Shown piece after piece: positions 49,110-58,717 of a stretch of 64,000 nucleotides of DNA; the first letter of the stretch is position 1, and each line of letters begins with the position of its first letter. This DNA is from Reinekea forsetii. GTDB lineage: Bacteria; Pseudomonadota; Gammaproteobacteria; Pseudomonadales; Natronospirillaceae. The notes under the pieces are model-generated. The model was not told the DNA's origin. It did not search any database and saw only the letters and a program-made list of their open reading frames with translations. The stretch covers positions 3,014,001 to 3,078,000 of the forward strand of contig NZ_CP011797.1 of assembly GCF_002795845.1 (NCBI RefSeq), in the 5' to 3' direction. The translations under genes were made by a program, and so were the position numbers.

Positions 49110-49612
49110 TCGCCGTTTTCACGCACAATAGCATCGGCAAATTCTATTATTTCTTCTCCGGGCACACTAATAGCTTCCATCTCGACCAATTCATTGTAAT
49201 CGGACACACCATCATCTGTGCTCGCATCCGACTCGGTGAGGCCACGTGTTGCACCTGCTGTCGACACTTCGGAGGCACGACTGCGCGTTTGCCCGGTGAT
49301 CTCGACCGCATCCGAGCCGATCACACTGACCTTATCCAAGGGTGGCTCACTCTTGACCAACAGGGAAGACACCCAACCGGTCTGATCATCGAATTGCACG
49401 AGAAACCAGCGTTTCTGCTGCTCGATCAATACCAGTTCGGCGCCCTTCTCGACGCTTACTAGGATGTCGGCATTGAATTTAGGCGCCGCCAGCAGAGAGG
49501 CTTTTGCGCTGTGCACGTAGAGCGATTCAGCCGCGACCAAGGGGCTCAATGCCAAAGCGGCAAGTAACCAGACCATCGGTTGTTTCATCATATACGGACC
49601 CCATCGTTTCAT
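49106..49612 (-). CDS. Exported SH3-domain protein
   Basis: A 168-residue periplasmic protein. A signal peptide ends at about LVAA-ES. A bacterial SH3 domain spans about 30-90 (SLYVHSAKASLLAAPKF, then LVLIEQQKRWFLVQF and GWVSSLLV). The C-terminal half is acidic and Ser/Thr-rich, probably disordered. Bacterial SH3 domains often bind peptidoglycan or peptides. The first ATG overlaps the cyclase stop; a second ATG at 49591 has GGGG 7 bases upstream and may be the true start. It sits between the cyclase and the M48 copy 2 gene, overlapping both neighbours by four bases. Confidence 0.72.
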   Translation of the reverse strand: MKRWGPYMMKQPMVWLLAALALSPLVAAESLYVHSAKASLLAAPKFNADILVSVEKGAELVLIEQQKRWFLVQFDDQTGWVSSLLVKSEPPLDKVSVIGSDAVEITGQTRSRASEVSTAGATRGLTESDASTDDGVSDYNELVEMEAISVPGEEIIEFADAIVRENGE

Positions 49613-51828
49613 TTTGATTCGAAAGTATAGACACCATCCCAGTTTTCAGGAAGCGAATTGACCCGAAAGTTGGCAATCCGCGCTAAATAGAGGTCCCGTA
49701 ACTTCTCAAACGGCAACAGCGCGTAGAGCGATTCTGCTTCAGACCAGTTCCCGGCCTGATAGGCCGCAAAGGCCGCCTGCCCGTTTGACGCAACATCGAG
49801 ATGCTGCTGATAGTTGTCGGGTTCTTCCTGCTGGTTCGGCAGCGGTAAATAGATCGGCACGGGCTGCAGCTTGCCCTTCACTCGGACGTGATCCAGGATC
49901 AGACAGGGTCGGTCGGTCTGCAGGCTCAGACGGGTTGACTCGCTAATCACCAACGGCACGCCATAGCTTTTGGTGATGCCTTCCATACGCGACGCCAAAT
50001 TCACCGCATCGCCAATGACGGTGTAGTCGAGCTTCCGATCGGACCCTATGTTGCCCAAAATCACCCGGCCGGTATTGATGCCAATGCCGATTTCAATCGG
50101 CGGCAACTGCTTATCCGCTAACAGCTGATTTACCACAACAATTTGTACCAGCATATCCAGGGCGGCCTTCACCGCTAGATCGGCATGGTTGTTGACCTGA
50201 ATCGGCGCGCCCCAAAAGGCCATCATGGCATCGCCAATAAACTTATCCAGAGTGCCACTGTTATTGAAAATAACTTCACTCATTTCACTGAAATGGCAAT
50301 TCAACAGTCGAACGACATCGACGGCCGGCAAGGTCTCTGAGAAGTTGGTAAAACCGCGAATATCTGAAAACAGAATCGACAGCTCCTCCTCAACCCCGTC
50401 GCCGGCGTGGAGGATATCGTCTGACTGGGCCATGGCCTGGTCGAGCATGGCTGCTGAGACATACTGAGACAACATGCGCTTAACCCGTTTCTTGGTTGCA
50501 CCCTCGGTAAAGCTTAAATAAGTAAAGGAGGCCCCGGTTGTGAGCAACAGCGCCAGTACCGGTAGGGAAAAAGCTATGACCCCGTTTTGCTCTAGGGCTC
50601 GACCGGTGACGAACCACCAAGCCACCGGCAGGGCCGATAACAGGGCGATCTTTAACGAGAACGACGGCACCATAAAGATCAGCACCAGGGCCAGTATGGC
50701 GGCCGCAATCACCGCAGAGCGGGTCACCCAGGGCTGAGCGATCCTCAGGCCATCATCGTCTATTATATTGCCGTAAGCGGCGGCGTGCAGATAGACACCG
50801 GGTGCTTTGCGGTTATTGGCGAGCGACTTGATATCTTCTAATCCGACCGCGCTGGCGCCAATAAACACCACCGCATTTTCAAATTCATAGGGATCGATTG
50901 CCAGCTGATCGAGCTCGCCTTTTTTAATTTGGTCATAGGCCTGAAAAATACGCGCGATCGGATAGGGTCGGTAGTCGCCGTAGACATTGATTAAGAGTCG
51001 GTCGTTCTTGTCCGTTGGGATAACGCGATCATTGAAGCGCATCTGGTAAGGACTGCTGACTATTATGGGATCGGGCTCATTGATCAACAGTGGGGCCAAT
51101 GAAAAGGCTGGAAAATAGTCACCTTGATAAGGCCATAACAAACGCAATCGTCGATAGATACCGTCTTCATCGGGATCGGCACCGACCAAGCCCAGATGGG
51201 AACTTGCGGCGGTTAACTCCGGCAGCGGCAGGGTAAAGCTGTTTAACTTAGCGGTACCGTTCGATTGCACCTGCTTGATACTGAATTTCTCCACCACGCC
51301 CGGCGGTAAAGCCTGGTTTAGATCATTCAGCTCCTCATCGATCGTATCCAAATTAAACATGGCCGCGTGAACGCTGAAGGGGAATTCGGCCGTGGCCTCC
51401 ACCAAGCGCGCATCGTGGTCGGACAGGCTATCGCTGTTACCGAACTGGGCGCGCTCCGGCTCGGTAAACAGAATATCAAACAGCACCGCCTGCGCACCGG
51501 CCATATCGAAAAATTCCAACAACTCCGCGTAGACGGTTCGAGGCCATGGAAACTGACCGAGACTCTGGGACATCTTGGCCATCGACGATTCATCGATCAA
51601 CACGACCTTGACGGCAGAGGGCAACACTGTGGCGGACCGTGTTTGGGTGATGCGGTAATCGAACAGGGCATTCTCCAGGCGGAGCACCCAGCCTTGGCTG
51701 TCCATCACCAGCACAGCCAATACCGTCACTATAAGTATGGAGAGCTGGATACGCATACGCACCAATAGATTTCGGCTTAGGGTTTTTGCCACGGGCGACT
51801 TCCTGCTGATAAGGTTATGACCGGCCAT
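49609..51828 (-). CDS. CHASE2-domain class III adenylate cyclase
   Basis: A 739-residue membrane receptor cyclase. An N-terminal helix (about 29-44) leads into a periplasmic CHASE2 sensor domain (about 45-365). Three membrane helices (about 371-390, 393-409, 417-438) precede the cytoplasmic class III cyclase domain (about 480-640). Metal-binding Asp489 (FSDIRGFT) and Asp533 (IGDAMMAFWG) are present. Lys529 and Asp601 are the pair expected for ATP rather than GTP, and Asn610 and Arg614 are the transition-state residues. All catalytic residues are intact, so it should make cAMP. It heads a seven-gene leftward operon of envelope proteins and probably senses an envelope or periplasmic signal. Confidence 0.92.
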   Translation of the reverse strand: MAGHNLISRKSPVAKTLSRNLLVRMRIQLSILIVTVLAVLVMDSQGWVLRLENALFDYRITQTRSATVLPSAVKVVLIDESSMAKMSQSLGQFPWPRTVYAELLEFFDMAGAQAVLFDILFTEPERAQFGNSDSLSDHDARLVEATAEFPFSVHAAMFNLDTIDEELNDLNQALPPGVVEKFSIKQVQSNGTAKLNSFTLPLPELTAASSHLGLVGADPDEDGIYRRLRLLWPYQGDYFPAFSLAPLLINEPDPIIVSSPYQMRFNDRVIPTDKNDRLLINVYGDYRPYPIARIFQAYDQIKKGELDQLAIDPYEFENAVVFIGASAVGLEDIKSLANNRKAPGVYLHAAAYGNIIDDDGLRIAQPWVTRSAVIAAAILALVLIFMVPSFSLKIALLSALPVAWWFVTGRALEQNGVIAFSLPVLALLLTTGASFTYLSFTEGATKKRVKRMLSQYVSAAMLDQAMAQSDDILHAGDGVEEELSILFSDIRGFTNFSETLPAVDVVRLLNCHFSEMSEVIFNNSGTLDKFIGDAMMAFWGAPIQVNNHADLAVKAALDMLVQIVVVNQLLADKQLPPIEIGIGINTGRVILGNIGSDRKLDYTVIGDAVNLASRMEGITKSYGVPLVISESTRLSLQTDRPCLILDHVRVKGKLQPVPIYLPLPNQQEEPDNYQQHLDVASNGQAAFAAYQAGNWSEAESLYALLPFEKLRDLYLARIANFRVNSLPENWDGVYTFESK

Positions 51829-52235
51829 TATAGGACTCTTTGGCCACTAATAACGACTCTAATTGGTGCGATACGGCATTATCCGATACCGACCCGCTGC
51901 TTTTATATTTGAGATCATCCTTAAAAAAGCGAATCAACTTCCTAATAAGCACGATAAAAATTACACAATGAGCCTTAGCGTCAAAATATAACCGCACAAA
52001 AAACACATAAGTGTCAATGTAGCTACTACGCAGCATTACTATTGCTTAGCTTATTGTTTTTTTGGGTTCCTCAGACGAGAAATTGCCACATATGTCAATA
52101 AGACGAGTTGGAGCGCGACCTAGAGGCAGATGCTATGCTAACCTCAGCAACAAATGCACGCTAATAACAGTTGGGATCCCTTTCCGCCTATATGCAGACT
52201 GGGATTTAATACCAATTCATTTCAGGATCAACACT
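51829..52235. other. Gene-free divergent region between the cyclase operon and the large lipoprotein gene
   Basis: This 407-base gap is AT-rich compared with the flanking genes and must hold promoters for both divergent units. Open frames inside it (a 73-codon frame on the minus strand, and an upstream extension of the lipoprotein frame from 52062) lack ribosome sites and conserved-looking sequence. I recognise no operator or RNA gene. Confidence 0.5.
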
Positions 52236-54935
52236 ATGATTAAAAATTCTGCACTCGGCTTCTGTATCGCCGCAACAGCTCTGGTTCTCAGTGGCTGTGA
52301 AGTGCCCGTAGATGACGGCACTAGTAGTAGCACCGATAACAACGACTTTACGACCATCACCCGCGATGGCAACGTAGACGTAGTCATGAACTTTGCTATG
52401 GACTCGGCTGTCGCCTTGGTCGCCAATGCGGATATTACCGAGGGGACTCGTTCGCTCGAAACAGGCCTGTTCGAATACCGCATTATTGGCGGCTCTAGGA
52501 CACGCATGGGCATTTCCGAACGGGCTGTGCTGTCACGCGATTCGAGTGACGCATCCGAGGTAGTGGGCTCAAACCTATTAGCACTCGACGACCAAGGAGA
52601 CCTTACGCCGGCTATGGAGACCAACTTTCCGACCAAGGTAATGTACTCAGTGGGCAGCCCGAGTGGCAATAAAATTTATCTGGCACTTGACCCAGGCTGG
52701 TTCGACGATGAACAGGCCGTTGACGCCGACGGTCGCCGGATTGATTTTTCCCGGGTAATCGCGGAAACAAAATGCGCCCTAATGGAGGTAACCGTTGCCA
52801 CCAACGAGCACAGCTGTGTCGCCGAGGGTATCTTCGTGCAGAACATGAATGACGAGTACAGGCAAGCAGTCAGCGGCAATCAAAAGCCGATCCAATTCGA
52901 TGGTGACGGCAATCTGTACTTTGCCGGCACCACCTTTTCGGTGCAAGAAGACAGCTGGACCGATTGTTTTTTTGATGATCAAAACGACCAAGAGATCTGT
53001 GAAATTCGAACTAACAAATGGCTCGATACGACCGATTGGCAGCCTAGAATTTTCCGTCGTTTGGTCGGTGAAGACACAGCCACCGCCATCACCCAAGATA
53101 ACGAATATATCGAGTTTTTCTCGGTGCTGAAATCCGGTGAATTGGTTTACCAATCCCGCAATGAATCAACCTGGTCGGCCGAACTGAAGATGTTACAAGG
53201 CGATAGTGTGATAGATCTCAGCTCCGGTTGGGGCCTGGATTTCTTTACTGTTGACGACAGCAATACAGTTATCTTTGGCGCTGAAGGCTCTGGCAGTGCG
53301 GCAAACGGCTTACGCTTTGCTCGGCCACGTGCTGCAGGCGGTGTTGAGAAAGCCAGCTTAGATACCTCGCTCTTTGGCGGCGATAGCGGCGGCAGTGGCT
53401 GGGGTAACCCGAAACCGCGCCGTTTGTTAGTCGGCGACAACGGCCGTATCTACGGTGTGTTTGAAGGCGGTCGTGATACCATCGATGCGAATGGCGTGCA
53501 CTCGGGTTGGGAGACCACCCTGACCGTCTATCAAATCTTACCCTTTGATGGCGTGCCGAAGCTCGAGCTGGTCTTGGCTGACGGCGTCAGCTGGTGGGAT
53601 TGGATGCAAAATACGCCCTTCCAGGTATCCGGTGATACGCTCTATTACAGCGACTCGGTCGACGTACCCTTCTTAGGAACCGCCAACGTTATTATTATGG
53701 TTGACCTCACTACTCGCCTCCAGACACAACTGCTCACACCTGTTGATGGCGTGGGTCGTTATGAAATATACAACTGGCGTTTAGCCGGCGATGAGCTGCA
53801 TTTCTCTGGGCTTAAGAAGGATAACAACAGTGTGGTTACCGGTGTTATCGAAACAGCGCGGTTCACACCGGAAACCGACAGCTCTGTCTACTTGACTGTA
53901 ACCGAGTCCGCCTCGGCCTCTGGTGCAGCATCGGCCATTCAAGATATCGAAGTATTGCGTGCGGTCAGCACTGAGATTGACCCGGGAGACGAGCCTAACC
54001 TGACGTTTTTCCAGTCCATGGACAACCTCTATTCCATGAGCATCGACTTCAGTACCAGCATGAATACTGCTTCGGTTGAGGAAAACCTGAGCCTAGTAGA
54101 TGGGGCTTCGAACCCCATCGATATGATGAAAATCTGGGTCAATAAGACGCTGCATCTGATTCCCGACCTAGACGTCACAGGGCTCTCTGACAGTACTGGC
54201 ACCGCGCCACTGGCGGCCAACACCGCCTACACTCTAACCGTGGCCGCTACCACCAATGATGTCTTCGGCAACGCTCTCGTCTCTGATGCGAGCCAAACAG
54301 TGACCACCCGCCCGAGCTCAGGTTGGTATGTCGATACTAACGAGACCCTGCTCTATGCCGGCCGGAGCGATGGTACCCGTAAGTGGTCAACCTATGATTT
54401 GGTTGGCGCCTCGGCACCGGATCACTTTGAACTGACCTTTGATGCTAAGAACTTCAACTGGCAGGGTGTTGAACTGTACCTATTTGACGTGGCCAGTGGC
54501 CTGCCAAATCAACGGACGGACTTCAGAATGGGCCTAGGTAGCTGGTCATGGGTGGACTACGAGGATACAGACAACAATTGGCACTGGATCGATGGCGAAA
54601 CACGCAGTGTTTTTAACGGCAGCTGGAAAACCTATCGTATTCGTGTGTTTGGCAACGATCTGATGGTGGACACCAAAGTCCTGGGTGAAAATGATACCGC
54701 CTATGAGGCAGTCGGCAATTTAACCGTAACCGATTTGGCGACTCGTAGTGGCACCGACAATCGAATCTTGCTGCGGGTTCAGGAACCCGTTGGTTTTGAT
54801 AACTTTATTCTCAATAGCCTAGACAGCAACGGTGATATAAGCATGAACGATGTCTATACCGAGGACTTCAGCGGCGGCATTCCCACGGCATATAATACGG
54901 ATCTCACAGATACCTATGACGATATCTACGATTAA
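52236..54935 (+). CDS. Large surface lipoprotein with Ig-like and lectin/LamG-like C-terminal domains
   Basis: An 899-residue lipoprotein I cannot assign to a family. The signal peptide ends ATALVLSGC (Cys21), followed by an acidic Ser/Thr linker. The next 550 residues are beta-rich with many Asp/Gly turns, perhaps a propeller. About residues 588-690 resemble a bacterial Ig-like (SbsA/Big_5) domain (SIDFSTSMNTASVEENLSL...ANTAYTLTVAA). The last 200 residues resemble a concanavalin/LamG-like sandwich (DHFELTFDAKNFNWQGVELYLF; NSWKTYRIRVF-like region; ILLRVQEPVGFDNFIL). The frame opens at 52062, but only the ATG at 52236 gives a lipoprotein signal, with AGGA 8 bases ahead. It is a single-gene unit ended by a strong terminator. 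Confidence 0.8.
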   Translation: MIKNSALGFCIAATALVLSGCEVPVDDGTSSSTDNNDFTTITRDGNVDVVMNFAMDSAVALVANADITEGTRSLETGLFEYRIIGGSRTRMGISERAVLSRDSSDASEVVGSNLLALDDQGDLTPAMETNFPTKVMYSVGSPSGNKIYLALDPGWFDDEQAVDADGRRIDFSRVIAETKCALMEVTVATNEHSCVAEGIFVQNMNDEYRQAVSGNQKPIQFDGDGNLYFAGTTFSVQEDSWTDCFFDDQNDQEICEIRTNKWLDTTDWQPRIFRRLVGEDTATAITQDNEYIEFFSVLKSGELVYQSRNESTWSAELKMLQGDSVIDLSSGWGLDFFTVDDSNTVIFGAEGSGSAANGLRFARPRAAGGVEKASLDTSLFGGDSGGSGWGNPKPRRLLVGDNGRIYGVFEGGRDTIDANGVHSGWETTLTVYQILPFDGVPKLELVLADGVSWWDWMQNTPFQVSGDTLYYSDSVDVPFLGTANVIIMVDLTTRLQTQLLTPVDGVGRYEIYNWRLAGDELHFSGLKKDNNSVVTGVIETARFTPETDSSVYLTVTESASASGAASAIQDIEVLRAVSTEIDPGDEPNLTFFQSMDNLYSMSIDFSTSMNTASVEENLSLVDGASNPIDMMKIWVNKTLHLIPDLDVTGLSDSTGTAPLAANTAYTLTVAATTNDVFGNALVSDASQTVTTRPSSGWYVDTNETLLYAGRSDGTRKWSTYDLVGASAPDHFELTFDAKNFNWQGVELYLFDVASGLPNQRTDFRMGLGSWSWVDYEDTDNNWHWIDGETRSVFNGSWKTYRIRVFGNDLMVDTKVLGENDTAYEAVGNLTVTDLATRSGTDNRILLRVQEPVGFDNFILNSLDSNGDISMNDVYTEDFSGGIPTAYNTDLTDTYDDIYD

Positions 54936-54964
54936 TAATCGCGTCTAATACCCACAATCCATCA

Positions 54965-54988
54965 AACCGCCCTCGGGCGGTTTTTTTT
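54965..54988 (+). terminator. Rho-independent terminator of the large lipoprotein gene
   Basis: AACCGCC / GGCGGTT stem with a CTCG tetraloop followed by eight T residues, starting 29 bases after the stop codon. It lies between convergent genes and on the plus strand is a textbook terminator. Confidence 0.93.
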
Positions 54989-55006
54989 GGTCTATTGGTT
55001 TACCCC

Positions 55007-58000
55007 CTAATCGATCTGCTGCACCGCAAAGCTAGGTTGCTGCAGGTCAGTCAGATCCACCGCAAATCGGTAGCGGCCGTCTTGAGCCACCTGCAGATTC
55101 ATCACCCCGCCCGAGCTGTCGAGCTCCACCGGTATGTCAGTTGTTAGCACCGCGCCCAGTCGGCCCCAGTTCAGATCGGCCTTATTGCCGACGGTCAGCC
55201 GATAAAAGCCCTTACTGAGGCTCAGTTCAAGCGCGTAGCGGCCCTGGCCTTGATACTGAAATCTATTACTGGCATCGAGCACATCCCAGCTGGTCGCGGT
55301 GCCGAGCAAATGCAGCGGTGTGCGGCCGAGCGGCGGCCGCTGGCTGAGGTCTTTGCCGAGCACGGGCAGACCCGGACCCTGCTCGCCCTGCTGGGGTTGC
55401 ACAAACACGGCGACGCTCAGGGCTGGCAGATGGAATTCGCCGGCGACAAAGGCTGCCCGGCGAATCGTTGGGTCTATCGATTGCTGCTGATTAGGGTGTA
55501 GCACAAAGTCTTGTGCACCCGGCACGGCCAGGCCCATGCTGACGTCGGCGGCATTGATCAAGACCAGGATGGCATCCACCTCGGGGTCCAGATCCGCCAG
55601 GCCTTGGCCGTCGTTGATCGATAGGGCAATCAGGCCGGGTACCTGGTTCGGGCCAACGTTGTGAAAATCGAGCCGCTGTTGCACCGCCTCGGCCGTGCTC
55701 AGGTGAAACAGCTGGCTGCTCTGGCGGATGCTGAGGAATTCTTTAAACACCGCCGCAGCCTGCTGGCGATCGGCGGGCGAGCTGTAAGTTCGCTCATTGG
55801 CAAAGGCCTGACGAATCCAAGCCCAGTTACCGCCGTCCTTATCCTGGCGTGGCAAGCCGCGGGCCCAGCCCGATTCCTGCGCGCTAAAATCGACGCTATT
55901 AAACCAATCGCCGCTGTCGTAGCTGTCGCGCTGCATCGACTTGGAGCGCAACAACTCCGAGCCCATATGGACGAACGGCACGCCCTGGACCATCAGATTG
56001 AGCGCCAAGCCCAAATTCTGCATGCGCACCCGGTCAGCTGTGGAGACCGAATCGGCGATACGATATTGGTTGTTATCCCACAGGGTTTGGTTGTCATGCT
56101 TGGAGACATAGGAGATGTTTTCTTGCGGATCCAGAGTGTATCCGGCCGGTTGACCGTTGTAGTCAATGTCCTGACCCAGGGCCGGGAAACCGGTGCGGTC
56201 GATCAGCACGAAGTCGCGCAGATTGCCCGCCAAGCCGACCCGAATCAGGTCGGCCTGGTGGAGCAGATCGGCCCGGTCCTGGTCGGCATCTTGGCGCAGT
56301 TCATTGGGCAGATAATAGAGGCCATTGGCAAAACCCTGGTTACGGCGCAACGCGGCACCCTCATCGAACGGACCGCCGCCGCGCACGGCATCGCGCAGTC
56401 GGTCGCTGAAGGTGCCGATGCCGGTGCCGGCCATGGTCCACTGCACCGCGTTTTCACCGCGCGCACCATCGGCCACCTCACCGAAGTTCCAACCTTCGCC
56501 ATAGAAGTAGACCTCGGGGCGCACCGCTTGCACGGCCGTCAAGGCCTGCTCCATATTGGTTTTCATATGGTGACCCATTAGATCAAAGCGAAAGGCATCG
56601 ATCTGATAGTCGCGCGCCCAGACCACCAGCGAGTCGATCATCAGCTTGGCCATCATGCGCTGTTCGGTCGCGGTGTTCTGACAACAGGTGGAGTTTTCCA
56701 CGGCGCCGGAGGTCGGGTTGCGGCGCTGGTAATAACCGGGCACCACCCGATCGAGCACCGACTTATCGCTTAGCCCGGCGGCATTGGTGTGGTTATAGAC
56801 CACATCCATTACCACCTTGAGCCCCATAGCGTGGATCGCCTGAACCATCTGACGATATTCCAGAATGCGCGCCGAGCCCTGCGGGTCGCTGGCATAGCTG
56901 CCCTCCGGCACGGTGAAGTGATAGGGGTCATAACCCCAGTTGAAGCTGTCCAAGGGCCGGATATAGGCCATCAAGGCCTGCTGTTGTTCGCTGTCGCCGG
57001 GCAATGAACGCAGCAGCGAGGCGATGCTCTGGTCGCTCTGACAGTGTTCGGCAAATGAACTGGTTTGCATGCTCGGGCTGAGCTGGCACAGCCGGGAGAC
57101 TGGGTCGTCAAGCTTGACCTGTTGCTCGGCAGACTCGTTGATAGTGGCAATATCGAAGCTGGGCAACAGATGCAGATGGGTCAGACCGGCCTGCTGTAGC
57201 GCCTGAAGATGCGCCATGCTGGCGCGCTCGGGTTCGCCAAAGGCGCCGTATTTGCCATTGAGGGCGGCGCTACCGCTGGTGTCGCTCAGGGTGAGGTCGC
57301 GCAGATGGGCTTCATAGATCACCCTGCTTTCCGCTCCCCCGGCAGTGTTTGCGACAGTGTTTGCGACCCCGAGCCCGTGCTCCGTCTCGCCCCAATGGGT
57401 CGGCAATAGACTGGGGTGCTCAAGGTCGACCACCTGGGAGAACCGACTGTTGCGGCTCAGGCTAAGACTATAGGGGTCGGTGACCTCATAGCGTTCAATA
57501 GCCCCGCTGTCGGGATGATAGACCTGCACTCGATAACGGTAGTAGAGACCCTGGAGGTTGCCCGGGCGGGTCGCAGACCAGACCCCGGTCTGATCATTGA
57601 AGGTCATCGGTAGGCTCTGAGCCGGTTGGTCGAGCTGCGGATAGAGTTGCAGTGCCACGGCCTGCGCGGTGGGCGCCCAAAGTCGAAAGTGGGTAACTTG
57701 GCCAGTGCTCTGAGCGCCCAGCTGGATGTTGGCGGCCGCATCGGCATAGAGTGTGTCGAGCACGCCGGCGGTCTGCACCTGCGTCGCGGCCGCCAGACTG
57801 CCATCGGGATTAAAGGTCGCAACGACCAGTTGGCCCTTGAGGGCGGCGCCTATATCCAGGTCTACCGGAACGGTCCAGGCCTTAAAGTCGGCCAGATGCG
57901 GAAAACGGGCCCGCAGCTCAGCGCCTAAGGTTCTGCGCGTCAGCACGACCGAGCGCCCGCCGATGATTTTTTTCGCGATGGCATCGGTTTGGATATCGGC

Positions 58001-58567
58001 ATCGGCGCTGTAATAGAGCCGCACGCTGGGCACCGGGCCGGGGTTAAAGACCAGGGTACGTCGGTCCAGCCAATGGGCCGCGGCACCCTCGATGGCGATC
58101 GGTGGCACCAAGTGAGGTTCGCTGAAAAGCTTCGAGACACCGGCAAAGGTAAACACCCGTTGACCGCCCAGCGTGGCCCGGTCGAACAGCTGATCGAGGC
58201 CGCCTAAATCCTTGTCACTGCCCTGGTGGACAATAAACATAAAGTCAGCCCAGTCCGGCCCAGTCATCGGCACGATAAAGTAGGCGCCATAGTCCGGGTG
58301 CACACCCGCCGGGGCGAGCGGCACATCCCAGGCCGTGCTGCTGATCAGCTCATTGACGCCATTGGTTCGGCCATCGCCATCCCAGAGGTGTAGGCCCCAG
58401 TCCTGATATTGGCCGTCGGCGCGCTTATAGTAGATCACGGCTTCATTGGGCTGGGCTTGATACAGCTCGTCAACAGACGCGTCCGAGGCCGCTGCAAGGG
58501 TCGATGCCAGTACCCACCCAGTGGCTAGCAAGACCGATACTATTCGAGTTAAGGCGATTCTAAGCAT
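55007..58567 (-). CDS. Secreted pullulanase (GH13, alpha-1,6-glucan debranching)
   Basis: An 1186-residue exported enzyme that cleaves alpha-1,6 bonds in pullulan or branched maltodextrins. A signal peptide ends near TLAAAS; there is no lipobox Cys, unlike Klebsiella PulA. A CBM41-type N-terminal domain (AVIYYKRADGQYQDWGLHLWD) is followed by a CBM48-like domain (about 295-380) and the GH13 barrel. Barrel motifs include YNWGYDPYHF, VVYNHTN, FRFDLMGHH with nucleophile Asp662, YGEGWNFGE with acid/base Glu691, and SKHDNQ with Asp825. The 29-residue gap between Asp and Glu equals that of known pullulanases. A C-terminal pullulanase beta domain closes it. It is monocistronic. A small in-frame tandem repeat lies at 57343. 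Confidence 0.94.
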   Translation of the reverse strand: MLRIALTRIVSVLLATGWVLASTLAAASDASVDELYQAQPNEAVIYYKRADGQYQDWGLHLWDGDGRTNGVNELISSTAWDVPLAPAGVHPDYGAYFIVPMTGPDWADFMFIVHQGSDKDLGGLDQLFDRATLGGQRVFTFAGVSKLFSEPHLVPPIAIEGAAAHWLDRRTLVFNPGPVPSVRLYYSADADIQTDAIAKKIIGGRSVVLTRRTLGAELRARFPHLADFKAWTVPVDLDIGAALKGQLVVATFNPDGSLAAATQVQTAGVLDTLYADAAANIQLGAQSTGQVTHFRLWAPTAQAVALQLYPQLDQPAQSLPMTFNDQTGVWSATRPGNLQGLYYRYRVQVYHPDSGAIERYEVTDPYSLSLSRNSRFSQVVDLEHPSLLPTHWGETEHGLGVANTVANTAGGAESRVIYEAHLRDLTLSDTSGSAALNGKYGAFGEPERASMAHLQALQQAGLTHLHLLPSFDIATINESAEQQVKLDDPVSRLCQLSPSMQTSSFAEHCQSDQSIASLLRSLPGDSEQQQALMAYIRPLDSFNWGYDPYHFTVPEGSYASDPQGSARILEYRQMVQAIHAMGLKVVMDVVYNHTNAAGLSDKSVLDRVVPGYYQRRNPTSGAVENSTCCQNTATEQRMMAKLMIDSLVVWARDYQIDAFRFDLMGHHMKTNMEQALTAVQAVRPEVYFYGEGWNFGEVADGARGENAVQWTMAGTGIGTFSDRLRDAVRGGGPFDEGAALRRNQGFANGLYYLPNELRQDADQDRADLLHQADLIRVGLAGNLRDFVLIDRTGFPALGQDIDYNGQPAGYTLDPQENISYVSKHDNQTLWDNNQYRIADSVSTADRVRMQNLGLALNLMVQGVPFVHMGSELLRSKSMQRDSYDSGDWFNSVDFSAQESGWARGLPRQDKDGGNWAWIRQAFANERTYSSPADRQQAAAVFKEFLSIRQSSQLFHLSTAEAVQQRLDFHNVGPNQVPGLIALSINDGQGLADLDPEVDAILVLINAADVSMGLAVPGAQDFVLHPNQQQSIDPTIRRAAFVAGEFHLPALSVAVFVQPQQGEQGPGLPVLGKDLSQRPPLGRTPLHLLGTATSWDVLDASNRFQYQGQGRYALELSLSKGFYRLTVGNKADLNWGRLGAVLTTDIPVELDSSGGVMNLQVAQDGRYRFAVDLTDLQQPSFAVQQID
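57343..57366. repeat. 12-base tandem duplication inside the pullulanase gene
   Basis: CAGTGTTTGCGA is present twice head to tail. On the coding strand it duplicates four residues (VANT-VANT) in a loop between the CBM48-like domain and the GH13 barrel, keeping the frame. Confidence 0.85.
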
Positions 58568-58717
58568 GGCAATTCCCTGTCATTTCTATTATTTTGGCGG
58601 GCTGTAGGGCCGGGCCGGCGCACTGAAGCGGTCAGGCCAACGATGGCACAAGTCGGGCTATCCTAGCCGTCATCCTTAGGCGGGGTGGAGCCGAATTAGC
58701 AAGGGGGATGAATTCAG

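Noticed and set aside
51815-52036. 73-codon minus-strand frame upstream of the cyclase gene
   Set aside because: No ribosome site, odd hydrophobic/basic composition, and it overlaps the cyclase start and promoter region.
52062-52235. 58-codon upstream extension of the large lipoprotein
   Set aside because: Would bury the lipoprotein signal peptide; the ATG at 52236 has AGGA at good spacing.
55661-56581. 306-codon plus-strand frame inside the pullulanase gene
   Set aside because: Antisense shadow; lies over the GH13 catalytic region whose active-site residues are intact.
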